Program-made: the position numbers and the translations under genes
Part shown: piece by piece, positions 1 through 5,935 of the stretch
Numbering within the stretch: position 1 is the stretch's first letter
How the letters are laid out: every line of letters starts with the position of its first letter
Notes under the pieces: generated by a model
Databases searched by the model: none
The model's input: only the letters and a program-made list of their open reading frames with translations
Told to the model about the DNA's origin: nothing
Assembly: GCA_946627685.1 (NCBI GenBank)
Contig: CAMOVV010000043.1
Location: forward strand, 1 to 8,059
Length of the DNA stretch: 8,059 nt
Source: an uncultured Bacteroidales bacterium
GTDB lineage: Bacteria; Bacteroidota; Bacteroidia; Bacteroidales; UBA932
Direction: 5' to 3'

Positions 1-29
1 GCGAAAAAACCGATAATTCTGTTCATAAG

Positions 30-2192
30 CTATTTTTCAAAAATGGGTTCCGTTGTCATTTTGAACACAAGGCGGCCGCCGTCCTTGATATCATACCAGG
101 AGAACCTGTCCTTCAGGGGTTTGCCGTTCAGGATAACCGACTCGACATACATGTTCTTGTCTGAAAGGTTCTCGGCAACAACCTCCAGCTTTCCGCCAGG
201 GAGGTTCAGCACCGCCCGGGGAATCTGGGGCGCGCCGAGGATATACTCCTGCGAGGCGGGATTCACGGGATAGAAGCCGAAGGCGGAGAGAATGTACCAG
301 GCCGAGGTCTGGCCGCAGTCGTCCTGGCCGCAGAGGCCGTCAGGAGTGGTCTTGTAGAGGTCCCGGCAGATGGTCCTCACGATTTCGGCCGTCCTGTCCG
401 GCCGTCCGGCGATGGTGAAAAGGTAAGGAATGTGGTGGCTCAGCTCGTTGCCGTGGACATACAGGCCAACCCTGCCGGTGAGGTCCATCCTCTCCCAATG
501 CTCAGCATCTTCGGGATTTACGGTGAAGAGGGAGTCAAGTTTGGCAACGAACTTGTCCCTTCCTCCCATCTCGGCCATAAGGCCTTCCGGGTCCTGGAGC
601 ACGTGCCAGGTGTACTGCCAGCCGTTGCCTTCCGTGTAGTCGCCTGCAATCGTGCTGTTGCTCAGGAAGGTAGGATCAAAGGGGGTTCTCCAGTTTCCTT
701 TGGAGTCGCGGCCGCGGGCCAGGTTGGTCGAGTGGTCGAAAAGGAGTTTCCAGGAATCCGACCGCTTGCTGAAATACTCGTAATCCTCTTGTTTTCCAAG
801 CTCTTTTGCCATCTGGGCGGCGCACCAGGCGTCGTAGCTGCTCTCAAGGGTCCTCGAAACGGACTCGTCCTCTTTGCCGTCGATGGGGAAATAGCCGCAT
901 GCGTCGAATTCCTCCCACTCGCACTCCGGATGGGAAGTCGTAAGGCTCTTTCGGACAGCCTCATAGGCTCTTTCCAAGGTTATTCCCGGAAAGCCTTTCT
1001 TCCAGCCGTCCATAAGGAGCGGGACCGCATGGTCGGCCATCATGCACCAGGTTTCATTGCCCCAGAGAGGCCAGACGGGAAGTATCCCCGTAATATCGCA
1101 GTGGAGGAGCATGCTCTCCAGCATGGGGGCGGCATATCTTGGCAACAGCAGGGAATAGATGGGACTGGCGGCCCTGAAGGTATCCCAGATGGACATCGTG
1201 GTATAGTATCCGTCGGGAGCAGAGTGGATGTTGCCGTCCGGGCCCCGGAACCTGCCGTCCGCATCCGAGAACAGCATGGGCTGGATGCAGGCGTGGTACA
1301 TGGCGGTGTAGAGCTTGGTGAGGTCTTCGGAAGAGCCTTCCGCCTCGATGGTGCCGAGGACCCCGTTCCAGGCCGCGCGGGCCTCCTTCCTCACCTTGTC
1401 GAAATCCCAGCCGGGAAGGGTGGAGAGATTTGCCCTGGCCCCGTCACCGTCAACGGCGGAAAGGGCGACCTTTATCATGATGACCTTCTTTCCCGCCCCG
1501 AAATCCAGGATATGCTGGGGAGTGGTGTACCAGGGATCAAGGCTGACTTCCTCGACGGAAACCACAGGGGTGTCGAAGGAAATGACGGAATAAATGTCCC
1601 TCGAGGTCCATCCGTCCACATGGTTGAAACCGGTCACAGTGCAGGGGTCGGGAAAATCCACCGAGCATCTTCTGGAAATGGGTCCCCCGGGCTTATTCTT
1701 GTTGAGGGCGCTGGCCATGTTCAGGTATAGTTTCCTGTGCGAGGGGTCATCGAAGGTACACCTGTATATGGCAACCCTTTCGGACACGGTCACTTCCACC
1801 CTCACGCCATTGTCGGAAAGGTCGGCCATGTAATAGCCAGGGGAGGCTTCATCGGTGAACCGGCTCACGAAAAGGGGGTCGCTGTGCCTCGAGAAGGGCA
1901 TGAAGAACACGTCCCCGAGGTCGGATACCCCTGTGCCGGACAGCCTCGTCTGGGAAAAGCCCGTGAGGGTGGTGTCCGTGGCATGGTAGCCGGCGCAATA
2001 GTTCCACGCAAAGTTGCCTGCCTGCGGTCCGGCCTGGAGCATTCCGAAGGGCACGGTGGCGCAGGGGTGGCAATGGGCGTTGGTGTCCGTGCCGATGAAG
2101 GGGTCAACCCAGCCGGCAAGGTCCTTGCGCCCCGAACAGGCGGCCAGGGCCATGGCCGAGAAGAGAATCAGTGACTTGAACAAGGGACGCAT
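30..2192 (-). CDS. GH92 family exo-alpha-mannosidase, lipoprotein
   Basis: The 720-residue product is a glycoside hydrolase family 92 protein, a family of calcium-dependent inverting exo-alpha-mannosidases that trim mannose from N-glycans or mannans. Residues 1-19 form a lipoprotein signal with lipobox L16-A-A-C19, so the mature enzyme should be anchored in the outer membrane or periplasm. Family landmarks are the N-terminal VDPFIGT (29-35), PFGM (48-51), GFSQTRLSGTG (78-88), SIWDTFR (334-340), the HGNELSHH block (580-587) whose E583 matches the family general acid, and GQDDCGQTSAWY (622-633) whose D624/D625 match the catalytic-base region. A C-terminal beta domain follows. Length is close to the usual 720-760, so it appears complete. 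Two family motifs differ slightly from the commonest form: PGA is PCA (43-45) and GNEPSHH is GNELSHH. The ATG lies 5 bases from a LacI-type operator and has no clear Shine-Dalgarno. It is apparently monocistronic. The linkage specificity cannot be read from sequence alone. Confidence 0.95.
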   Translation of the reverse strand: MRPLFKSLILFSAMALAACSGRKDLAGWVDPFIGTDTNAHCHPCATVPFGMLQAGPQAGNFAWNYCAGYHATDTTLTGFSQTRLSGTGVSDLGDVFFMPFSRHSDPLFVSRFTDEASPGYYMADLSDNGVRVEVTVSERVAIYRCTFDDPSHRKLYLNMASALNKNKPGGPISRRCSVDFPDPCTVTGFNHVDGWTSRDIYSVISFDTPVVSVEEVSLDPWYTTPQHILDFGAGKKVIMIKVALSAVDGDGARANLSTLPGWDFDKVRKEARAAWNGVLGTIEAEGSSEDLTKLYTAMYHACIQPMLFSDADGRFRGPDGNIHSAPDGYYTTMSIWDTFRAASPIYSLLLPRYAAPMLESMLLHCDITGILPVWPLWGNETWCMMADHAVPLLMDGWKKGFPGITLERAYEAVRKSLTTSHPECEWEEFDACGYFPIDGKEDESVSRTLESSYDAWCAAQMAKELGKQEDYEYFSKRSDSWKLLFDHSTNLARGRDSKGNWRTPFDPTFLSNSTIAGDYTEGNGWQYTWHVLQDPEGLMAEMGGRDKFVAKLDSLFTVNPEDAEHWERMDLTGRVGLYVHGNELSHHIPYLFTIAGRPDRTAEIVRTICRDLYKTTPDGLCGQDDCGQTSAWYILSAFGFYPVNPASQEYILGAPQIPRAVLNLPGGKLEVVAENLSDKNMYVESVILNGKPLKDRFSWYDIKDGGRLVFKMTTEPIFEK

Positions 2193-2197
2193 AATTC

Positions 2198-2211
2198 TGC
2201 AAACGTTTTCA
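2198..2211 (-). promoter_or_regulatory. Putative LacI-family operator upstream of the GH92 gene
   Basis: The minus strand reads TGAAAACGTTTGCA, a 14-base palindrome centred on CG with one mismatched pair. This has the TGnAAnCGnTTnCA shape typical of LacI/GalR-family operators. It sits 8 bases downstream of the -7 box and 5 bases upstream of the ATG, overlapping the expected transcription start, which is a position for repression. The identical 14-mer occurs at 5844-5857 before the DUF1080 gene. The regulator itself is not in the window, so its identity is an inference. Confidence 0.7.
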
Positions 2212-2219
2212 TTATTTTA

Positions 2220-2227
2220 CAAAAATA
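2220..2227 (-). promoter_or_regulatory. Bacteroidota-type promoter -7 box for the GH92 gene
   Basis: The minus strand reads TATTTTTG, an exact match to the Bacteroidota -7 consensus TAnnTTTG. At the expected 19-base spacing upstream there is no good TTTG -33 element, only GC-rich sequence, so the promoter may be weak or need an activator. The 12 bases TGCTATTTTTGT are identical to those in the promoter at 5865-5895. Transcription would start near 2212, giving a leader of about 20 bases. The 70-base gap holding this promoter has no convincing terminator for the preceding esterase gene. Confidence 0.65.
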
Positions 2228-2262
2228 GCATTTTAATCCAGAACTGGGCCGGGAGTTGGGCA

Positions 2263-3225
2263 TCAGTGTTTCTTCCCGTCGTAGAGCCAGGGAAGATAGT
2301 AGTTCTTCCCGGTCGGCTTGTCAGGCCAGTTGACGATGGTGTCGGAAGAACTGCCCCTGCAGCCCATCACCTCGCTTTTCATGAATGCGTCCTGAAGGTC
2401 CGCCGTCACGAGCATGAATCCGGCCACCTCATGCCTCAGTCTGTCGAAGCGGACGGTCCAGCAGGCTGCACCGTCGTCCTCAAGGACTCTGGCAAGAGGG
2501 TCTGAGCCATATAAGTTCATGCCGTTTTTCCTGTAAACTCCATAGGGCACCACCATGTCGTCAGTGCCGTGCATGAGCAGTATGGGGCATGGTTTCCTGA
2601 CAAAGGAAGGCCGGCCGGCATCAGGGAAGACAGCTCCGGCGAAAGACATTATCCCGGCATAGTCGAAGTCGTCCGGAAGGATAGATGCCATCTGGGAACG
2701 GTTGCAAAGTTCGTATTCTGCCTGGAGTATCGTAACGGCCCCGGCGGAGCCTCCGGCAAGCACGATGTTGCGGGCGTCGATCCCGTATTCCCCTCCATTC
2801 TTCAGCAGCCATGCCGTAGCGCTGAAAAGATCTTCCACAGCCACGTCAATGGCCTTCTGCAATTCCTTGCCAAGGTTTTTTCCCGCCACCCGGCGCCCTT
2901 TCATGTAAAGACGGTAATCTATGGAAACGACGGGATAGCCCATTTCCAGCAAATCCTTGAACCAGGGGGCAAAGAAACTGTTGTCGCGGGTGCCGCCTGC
3001 GAAACCGCCCCCGGTGACGTTAAGCACCGCGGGCCTGGCCTTTCCCTTCCATGCGGCTTCCCCGGCCGGACGGAAGATATCCAGGCGGAGCGTATCCATA
3101 CCTTTGATGGCATACACGCATGTGGCGTCAGGGACCAGGGCCCTGTCCTGTGCCGGCAGAGAGAGGGACGGCAGGGAGAGAGCCGCGAAAAAAAGGGAAA
3201 ATGCGGTTATGGCTGTTCTTTTCAT
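2263..3225 (-). CDS. Secreted alpha/beta-hydrolase esterase
   Basis: This 320-residue alpha/beta-hydrolase resembles the carboxylesterase/lipase groups often found beside Bacteroidota glycan genes, where they remove acyl groups. Residues 1-26 are a Sec signal peptide (KR, hydrophobic run, cleavage around LPAQ), placing it in the periplasm. The nucleophile elbow is GGSAG (158-162) with S160. The acid is in HGTDDMVVPY (219-228), probably D223, and the base is H265 in RLRHEV. The oxyanion-hole motif HGGG seen in many relatives is TGGGF here (71-75), with Thr replacing His. An AAGGA Shine-Dalgarno at 3230-3234 lies 4 bases before the ATG and supports this start. It has its own promoter and is separate from the upstream GHL10-like gene. 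The ester substrate is unknown; a role in deacylating glycans is an inference from the neighbours. Confidence 0.85.
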   Translation of the reverse strand: MKRTAITAFSLFFAALSLPSLSLPAQDRALVPDATCVYAIKGMDTLRLDIFRPAGEAAWKGKARPAVLNVTGGGFAGGTRDNSFFAPWFKDLLEMGYPVVSIDYRLYMKGRRVAGKNLGKELQKAIDVAVEDLFSATAWLLKNGGEYGIDARNIVLAGGSAGAVTILQAEYELCNRSQMASILPDDFDYAGIMSFAGAVFPDAGRPSFVRKPCPILLMHGTDDMVVPYGVYRKNGMNLYGSDPLARVLEDDGAACWTVRFDRLRHEVAGFMLVTADLQDAFMKSEVMGCRGSSSDTIVNWPDKPTGKNYYLPWLYDGKKH

Positions 3226-3329
3226 TTCGTCCTTATTTTACCGCGGTGGGTATTCGTATGTTTAAGATAAACCCTTGAAAGTTTCATCGTATGCCCTTCC
3301 GGACACGGCCAGGACCAGGGTAGAAAGGA

Positions 3330-3342
3330 AAGTCAATGACTT
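3330..3342 (-). promoter_or_regulatory. Inverted repeat just downstream of the esterase promoter, possible operator
   Basis: AAGTCA-A-TGACTT is a perfect 6-base inverted repeat around a single base. It begins 5 bases downstream of the -7 box, at the position the LacI-type operators occupy in the two other promoters of the window. It does not resemble that operator, so if functional it would bind a different regulator. The rest of the leader down to the ATG (about 100 bases) also holds a small inverted repeat, GTTTA-AGA-TAAAC at 3260-3272, and otherwise nothing I recognise. Confidence 0.35.
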
Positions 3343-3347
3343 CTTTG

Positions 3348-3378
3348 CAAAAATAACATTTTTTCCCAGGATGGAAAA
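3348..3378 (-). promoter_or_regulatory. Bacteroidota-type promoter for the esterase gene
   Basis: The minus strand has TATTTTTG at 3348-3355, matching TAnnTTTG. Exactly 19 bases upstream is TTTT (3375-3378), one base off the TTTG -33 consensus, inside a run of six T. Transcription would start near 3340, leaving a leader of about 115 bases before the ATG. Confidence 0.5.
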
Positions 3379-3380
3379 AA
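3359..3380 (-). terminator. A/T-rich inverted repeat after the GHL10-like gene, possible weak terminator
   Basis: TTTTTTCC (3359-3366) and GGAAAAAA (3373-3380) form a perfect 8-base stem with a 6-base loop, starting 8 bases after the TAG of the gene ending at 3388. The stem has only two G-C pairs, and the RNA after it (AUGUUAUUUUUG) is only moderately U-rich, so it would be a weak intrinsic terminator. It overlaps the -33 region of the esterase promoter and could instead be a protein-binding site or act in both ways. Confidence 0.35.
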
Positions 3381-3387
3381 GGAGAGC

Positions 3388-4947
3388 CTAAAAATAGCCG
3401 CGCTCTTCCACGGGACCGTATTTGAGGGCGAGTTCGGTGCGGAGAATCTTCACGGGCGCGTTCCCCGAGGACCTGAACCTTATGACATTGTCTCCATGCC
3501 GCACGGCGTCTGCGGGGAAGACATACGCCCACTGGCGCTGGCCGTCTTCCAGGCCGGTAGCCCTGTCGTAAAGCTCCGGGTAAGACGGTTCCTCCCTAAC
3601 GGACGGGACTCCGTTGAGACTGGCGGCGACGGGAATGTCCGCATCCGTCCTGAAGAACAGGATAACCTCTTCAGGTTTCGAATCCTTCATCCTGTCTCCG
3701 ACGAACATGAAAGCCTCCCCCTCACCTCCGGGCGCGACGGAGAGCGGAAGTACCGTGTCAGGAGTCAGCCCGTATTCGCCGTTCCCCTTCGAAAGCCAGT
3801 ATATCTTGTTGCGACCCTCGAGTTTTTCACCGGATACAAGTTCCTTGTACATGGAGGGATGGAAAACCCGGTTAACAGTTTTTCCGGCCTCATGGGAAAT
3901 GCCGTCGTTTATGGCTTTCTGTCCGAAATAGAAGTTGAAACTCTGGAGGCCGTCGGCACCCTGCGCAAGGACGCTGGAGCAGAAACCCCTTATCATCCCG
4001 TCGGTTATGTCTTCATAACCTCCGTTAATCCAATATGCGGTATTGCACCCGCAGGCGTAAACGGGAACGTTGAGGTCTCCGCCAAGCTCATCGCGGAACC
4101 GGGCCACCGGCATGTTACTGTCAACAATCATGTGGATTCCGAGGGTCAGGAAGTCCACGAGGCCTTCCTTCAGCCACTGCCTCACATCCAGTCCCTGGTC
4201 CAGGTTGTTGCCGTTCACGGGGGCTACCCTGGCCGCCAGCAAAATCTTATGGCCCTTCGCCTTGCCGATGCTGTCCGTGACTGCCCTCATTCGGCGGACC
4301 ATGTCCGTCATCTCAGCAGTGTGGGAGCGGCCCCGGCCCTGCTTGAAATAGCAGAAGAAGCGAAGGAAGTCCATCAGATAGACATCCATCACGTCCCCGT
4401 ACATCTCCAGCTGCTCCGTCATCATGGCAACCTTGCGGTCCCTTACCTCCTTGTGGGCAAAGTCATAGGCGCCCTCCGTGTGCCAGCCGAAATCCTCGTT
4501 TATCCAAAATTCAGGATGCTCGTGCCACCATTTTGGCATATAGAAATCCGCCCTGGCGCTTTCATCGGTCAAGGAAGTGAAATGCAGGTCGTTCATCCTG
4601 TGCGTCACTATCGGCTCCATCCCGTGCTCACGGGCCTTGACAAGGACGGTGCGGATGAAATCCACACCCCTCTCTTTCAGGCCGGAATCCTTCAGGAAGG
4701 ATGAATCCGCATACTGCGACCCGTAATGGACATAATCGCTCCCCGTGCAGATTGCGAACGAAGTCACCCCGGTTCCGGCCACAAGGGCCACGGCCGAGTC
4801 TATCTTCTCGACTGTGAGATGCTTGAAATCCCAGTTGGAGTCGCCGTCATCGTCATGGATGAGGCGGAACGGCTGTTTCTCCGAGCAGGAGCACAGGACG
4901 GAAACGGCCAGGAACAAACCTAGAATATATTTTTCCACAGGTTTCAT
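3388..4947 (-). CDS. GHL10-like TIM-barrel putative glycoside hydrolase, lipoprotein
   Basis: The 519-residue product resembles the family-10-like glycosyl-hydrolase (GHL10) TIM-barrel proteins of Bacteroidota and Planctomycetota, whose substrates are mostly unknown. Residues 1-21 are a lipoprotein signal ending L-C-S-C21. The barrel (about 27-370) begins RLIHDDDGDSNW, continues with GMEPIVTHRMNDLHF (109-123), WHEHPEFW (141-148) and the YLMDFLRF strand (190-197), then AARVAPVN (238-245), VDFLTLG (264-270) and PVYACG (295-300). A C-terminal beta-sandwich (about 400-519), rich in VILFFR and NVIRFRS-like strands, may bind carbohydrate. The ATG lies 12 bases after the DUF1080 stop with only a weak ribosome-binding site, so the two are probably co-transcribed from the 5865 promoter and translationally coupled. 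The Asp and Glu residues on barrel strands are consistent with catalysis, but I cannot assign the pair. Export and family membership are well supported; enzymatic activity is an inference. Confidence 0.75.
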   Translation of the reverse strand: MKPVEKYILGLFLAVSVLCSCSEKQPFRLIHDDDGDSNWDFKHLTVEKIDSAVALVAGTGVTSFAICTGSDYVHYGSQYADSSFLKDSGLKERGVDFIRTVLVKAREHGMEPIVTHRMNDLHFTSLTDESARADFYMPKWWHEHPEFWINEDFGWHTEGAYDFAHKEVRDRKVAMMTEQLEMYGDVMDVYLMDFLRFFCYFKQGRGRSHTAEMTDMVRRMRAVTDSIGKAKGHKILLAARVAPVNGNNLDQGLDVRQWLKEGLVDFLTLGIHMIVDSNMPVARFRDELGGDLNVPVYACGCNTAYWINGGYEDITDGMIRGFCSSVLAQGADGLQSFNFYFGQKAINDGISHEAGKTVNRVFHPSMYKELVSGEKLEGRNKIYWLSKGNGEYGLTPDTVLPLSVAPGGEGEAFMFVGDRMKDSKPEEVILFFRTDADIPVAASLNGVPSVREEPSYPELYDRATGLEDGQRQWAYVFPADAVRHGDNVIRFRSSGNAPVKILRTELALKYGPVEERGYF

Positions 4948-4959
4948 GATTACAGCCGT

Positions 4960-5727
4960 TTACATTCGTCGGATCCACACGTTGCGGAAGCTTATCGCCG
5001 GGCTGGGGTCGCCATGGTCCTGAAGGACGATGGGACCGTCACCGTGGACCTTCACCTTCGGATGGCCGATATATTCGGTGGTTCCGCGGATGGTGAAGTT
5101 GTTGAGGAGGACCACTCCGTTCTGGATGACCGTGACGACGGGAGCGACCTTGTAGGTGCCGTCCTCGTTGAAAACGGGTGCGCTGTAGATTATGTCATAC
5201 ACGTTCCACTCCCCCGGAGCGCGCATTGCGTTGGCAAGGGGAATGACCTGCTTGTACACGGAGCCTGTCTGGCCGTTCGCGTAGGTTTCATTTCCGTAGC
5301 AGTCAAGGATTTGGATTTCATACATCCCCTGAAGGAACACCCCGCTGTTGCCCCTGGCCTGGCTCTCTCCCGAAATGTTCTCAGGGACAAGCCATTCGAT
5401 GTGCAGCTGGAAACTGCCGAACTTCTCCTTCGTCCTTATGTCCCCTGTCCCCTTCTTCACGGTGAACACTCCGTCATGGACCGTCCACCCGGCATTTCCT
5501 CCCTTGACGGACTCCCAGGCATCCAGGTTCCTGCCGTCAAAAAGGACGACGGCGTCGGACGGGGCGGAATTGGTCAAGATGTCCCCGGGGGTGACGATTT
5601 TGGGCTGAGGGGTCCAGAACTCCGTCATGCCGGGCCTCATCCTTTCAGGCTCGGGGTACTGTTTCTCCTGGGCGTTGAGGCTGAAGACCGCCACAAGCGC
5701 AAAAAACGCGATAAAAAACTTTTTCAT
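4960..5727 (-). CDS. DUF1080 / 3-keto-disaccharide hydrolase family protein, secreted
   Basis: The 255-residue product has the concanavalin-like beta-jelly-roll DUF1080 domain. Characterised relatives in Bacteroidota cleave 3-keto-glycosides made by Gfo/Idh/MocA-type oxidoreductases. Landmarks are VVLFDGRNLDAWE (60-72), the GNSGVFLQGMYEIQILD stretch (127-142), YGNETYANGQTGSVY (144-158), PGEWNVYDI (171-179) and the C-terminal VLQDHGD then SFRNVWIR (234-253). I place the start at MKKFF: it begins a clean Sec signal (KK, hydrophobic core, cleavage after NAQ at 18-20) and has AGGA just before it. The in-frame upstream codon at 5772 would add 15 residues (MRAGRRKW...) that fit no signal peptide. 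It is first in a two-gene unit with the GHL10-like gene and is preceded by an operator shared with the GH92 gene. No partner 3-dehydrogenase is in the window. Confidence 0.88.
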   Translation of the reverse strand: MKKFFIAFFALVAVFSLNAQEKQYPEPERMRPGMTEFWTPQPKIVTPGDILTNSAPSDAVVLFDGRNLDAWESVKGGNAGWTVHDGVFTVKKGTGDIRTKEKFGSFQLHIEWLVPENISGESQARGNSGVFLQGMYEIQILDCYGNETYANGQTGSVYKQVIPLANAMRAPGEWNVYDIIYSAPVFNEDGTYKVAPVVTVIQNGVVLLNNFTIRGTTEYIGHPKVKVHGDGPIVLQDHGDPSPAISFRNVWIRRM

Positions 5728-5767
5728 ATCCTGAACATTTAAAAATATCCACTTCCTTCTGCCGGCC

Positions 5768-5837
5768 CGCAATCCCGGCCTTGAAGGCGCCCGCCGTCAG
5801 CGACTCCCGGCAACGCAATCCCGGCCGGAAGGGCGCC
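5768..5837 (-). repeat. Tandem-type direct repeat, two 24-base copies with 46-base period
   Basis: Copies at 5768-5791 and 5814-5837 share CGCAATCCCGGCC, then five variable bases, then GGCGCC, for 20 of 24 identities. The 22 bases between them are not obviously related. They lie in the transcribed leader between the promoter and the DUF1080 ATG. GGCGCC and GGCC are self-complementary, so the RNA could fold, possibly pairing the two copies. It may be a small REP-like intergenic repeat or a leader element. Nothing in it encodes a credible protein. Confidence 0.7.
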
Positions 5838-5843
5838 TGCTCA

Positions 5844-5857
5844 TGCAAACGTTTTCA
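5844..5857 (-). promoter_or_regulatory. Putative LacI-family operator upstream of the DUF1080 gene
   Basis: The minus strand reads TGAAAACGTTTGCA, identical over all 14 bases to the site at 2198-2211 before the GH92 gene. It starts 7 bases after the -7 box, over the expected transcription start, as expected for a repressor. It lies 116 bases upstream of the ATG. This links the DUF1080/GHL10 pair and the GH92 gene to one regulator not encoded here. Confidence 0.72.
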
Positions 5858-5864
5858 TTCTATA

Positions 5865-5895
5865 CAAAAATAGCACTTTTATCCTGTAATGCAAA
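5865..5895 (-). promoter_or_regulatory. Bacteroidota-type promoter for the DUF1080-GHL10 unit
   Basis: The minus strand has TTTG at 5892-5895, then exactly 19 bases, then TATTTTTG at 5865-5872. Both boxes match the Bacteroidota consensus (TTTG, 19-21 bases, TAnnTTTG) perfectly. Transcription should start near 5858, directly at the operator. The promoter lies in the 208-base gap after the inositol-monophosphatase-family gene; that gap has no clear terminator. Confidence 0.75.
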
Positions 5896-5935
5896 AGATT
5901 GCCACCTTCCCGCCCGGCCCGACGCCTATGAACGG

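Noticed and set aside
1..29. T-rich minus-strand sequence (GGTTTTTTCG) after the GH92 stop as a terminator
   Set aside because: Only 29 bases are visible and no hairpin precedes the T run.
432..1730. Long plus-strand open frame of 432 codons opposite the GH92 gene
   Set aside because: It is antisense to a clear GH92 gene, its product is low-complexity Gly/Val/Arg/Ala-rich without any recognisable domain, and such open antisense frames are expected from GC-rich codon use.
2228..2262. Possible hairpin AACT...AGTT after the esterase stop
   Set aside because: A 4-base stem without a U tract is too weak to call a terminator.
3496..4704. Plus-strand open frame of 402 codons opposite the GHL10-like gene
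   Set aside because: No recognisable domain, no promoter or ribosome-binding site seen, and the minus-strand protein has a lipobox and family motifs.
5645..5848. Minus-strand frame of 67 codons starting at TTG in the DUF1080 leader
   Set aside because: Its start overlaps the operator, it runs out of frame through the DUF1080 signal peptide, and the peptide is composed of repeat-derived sequence.
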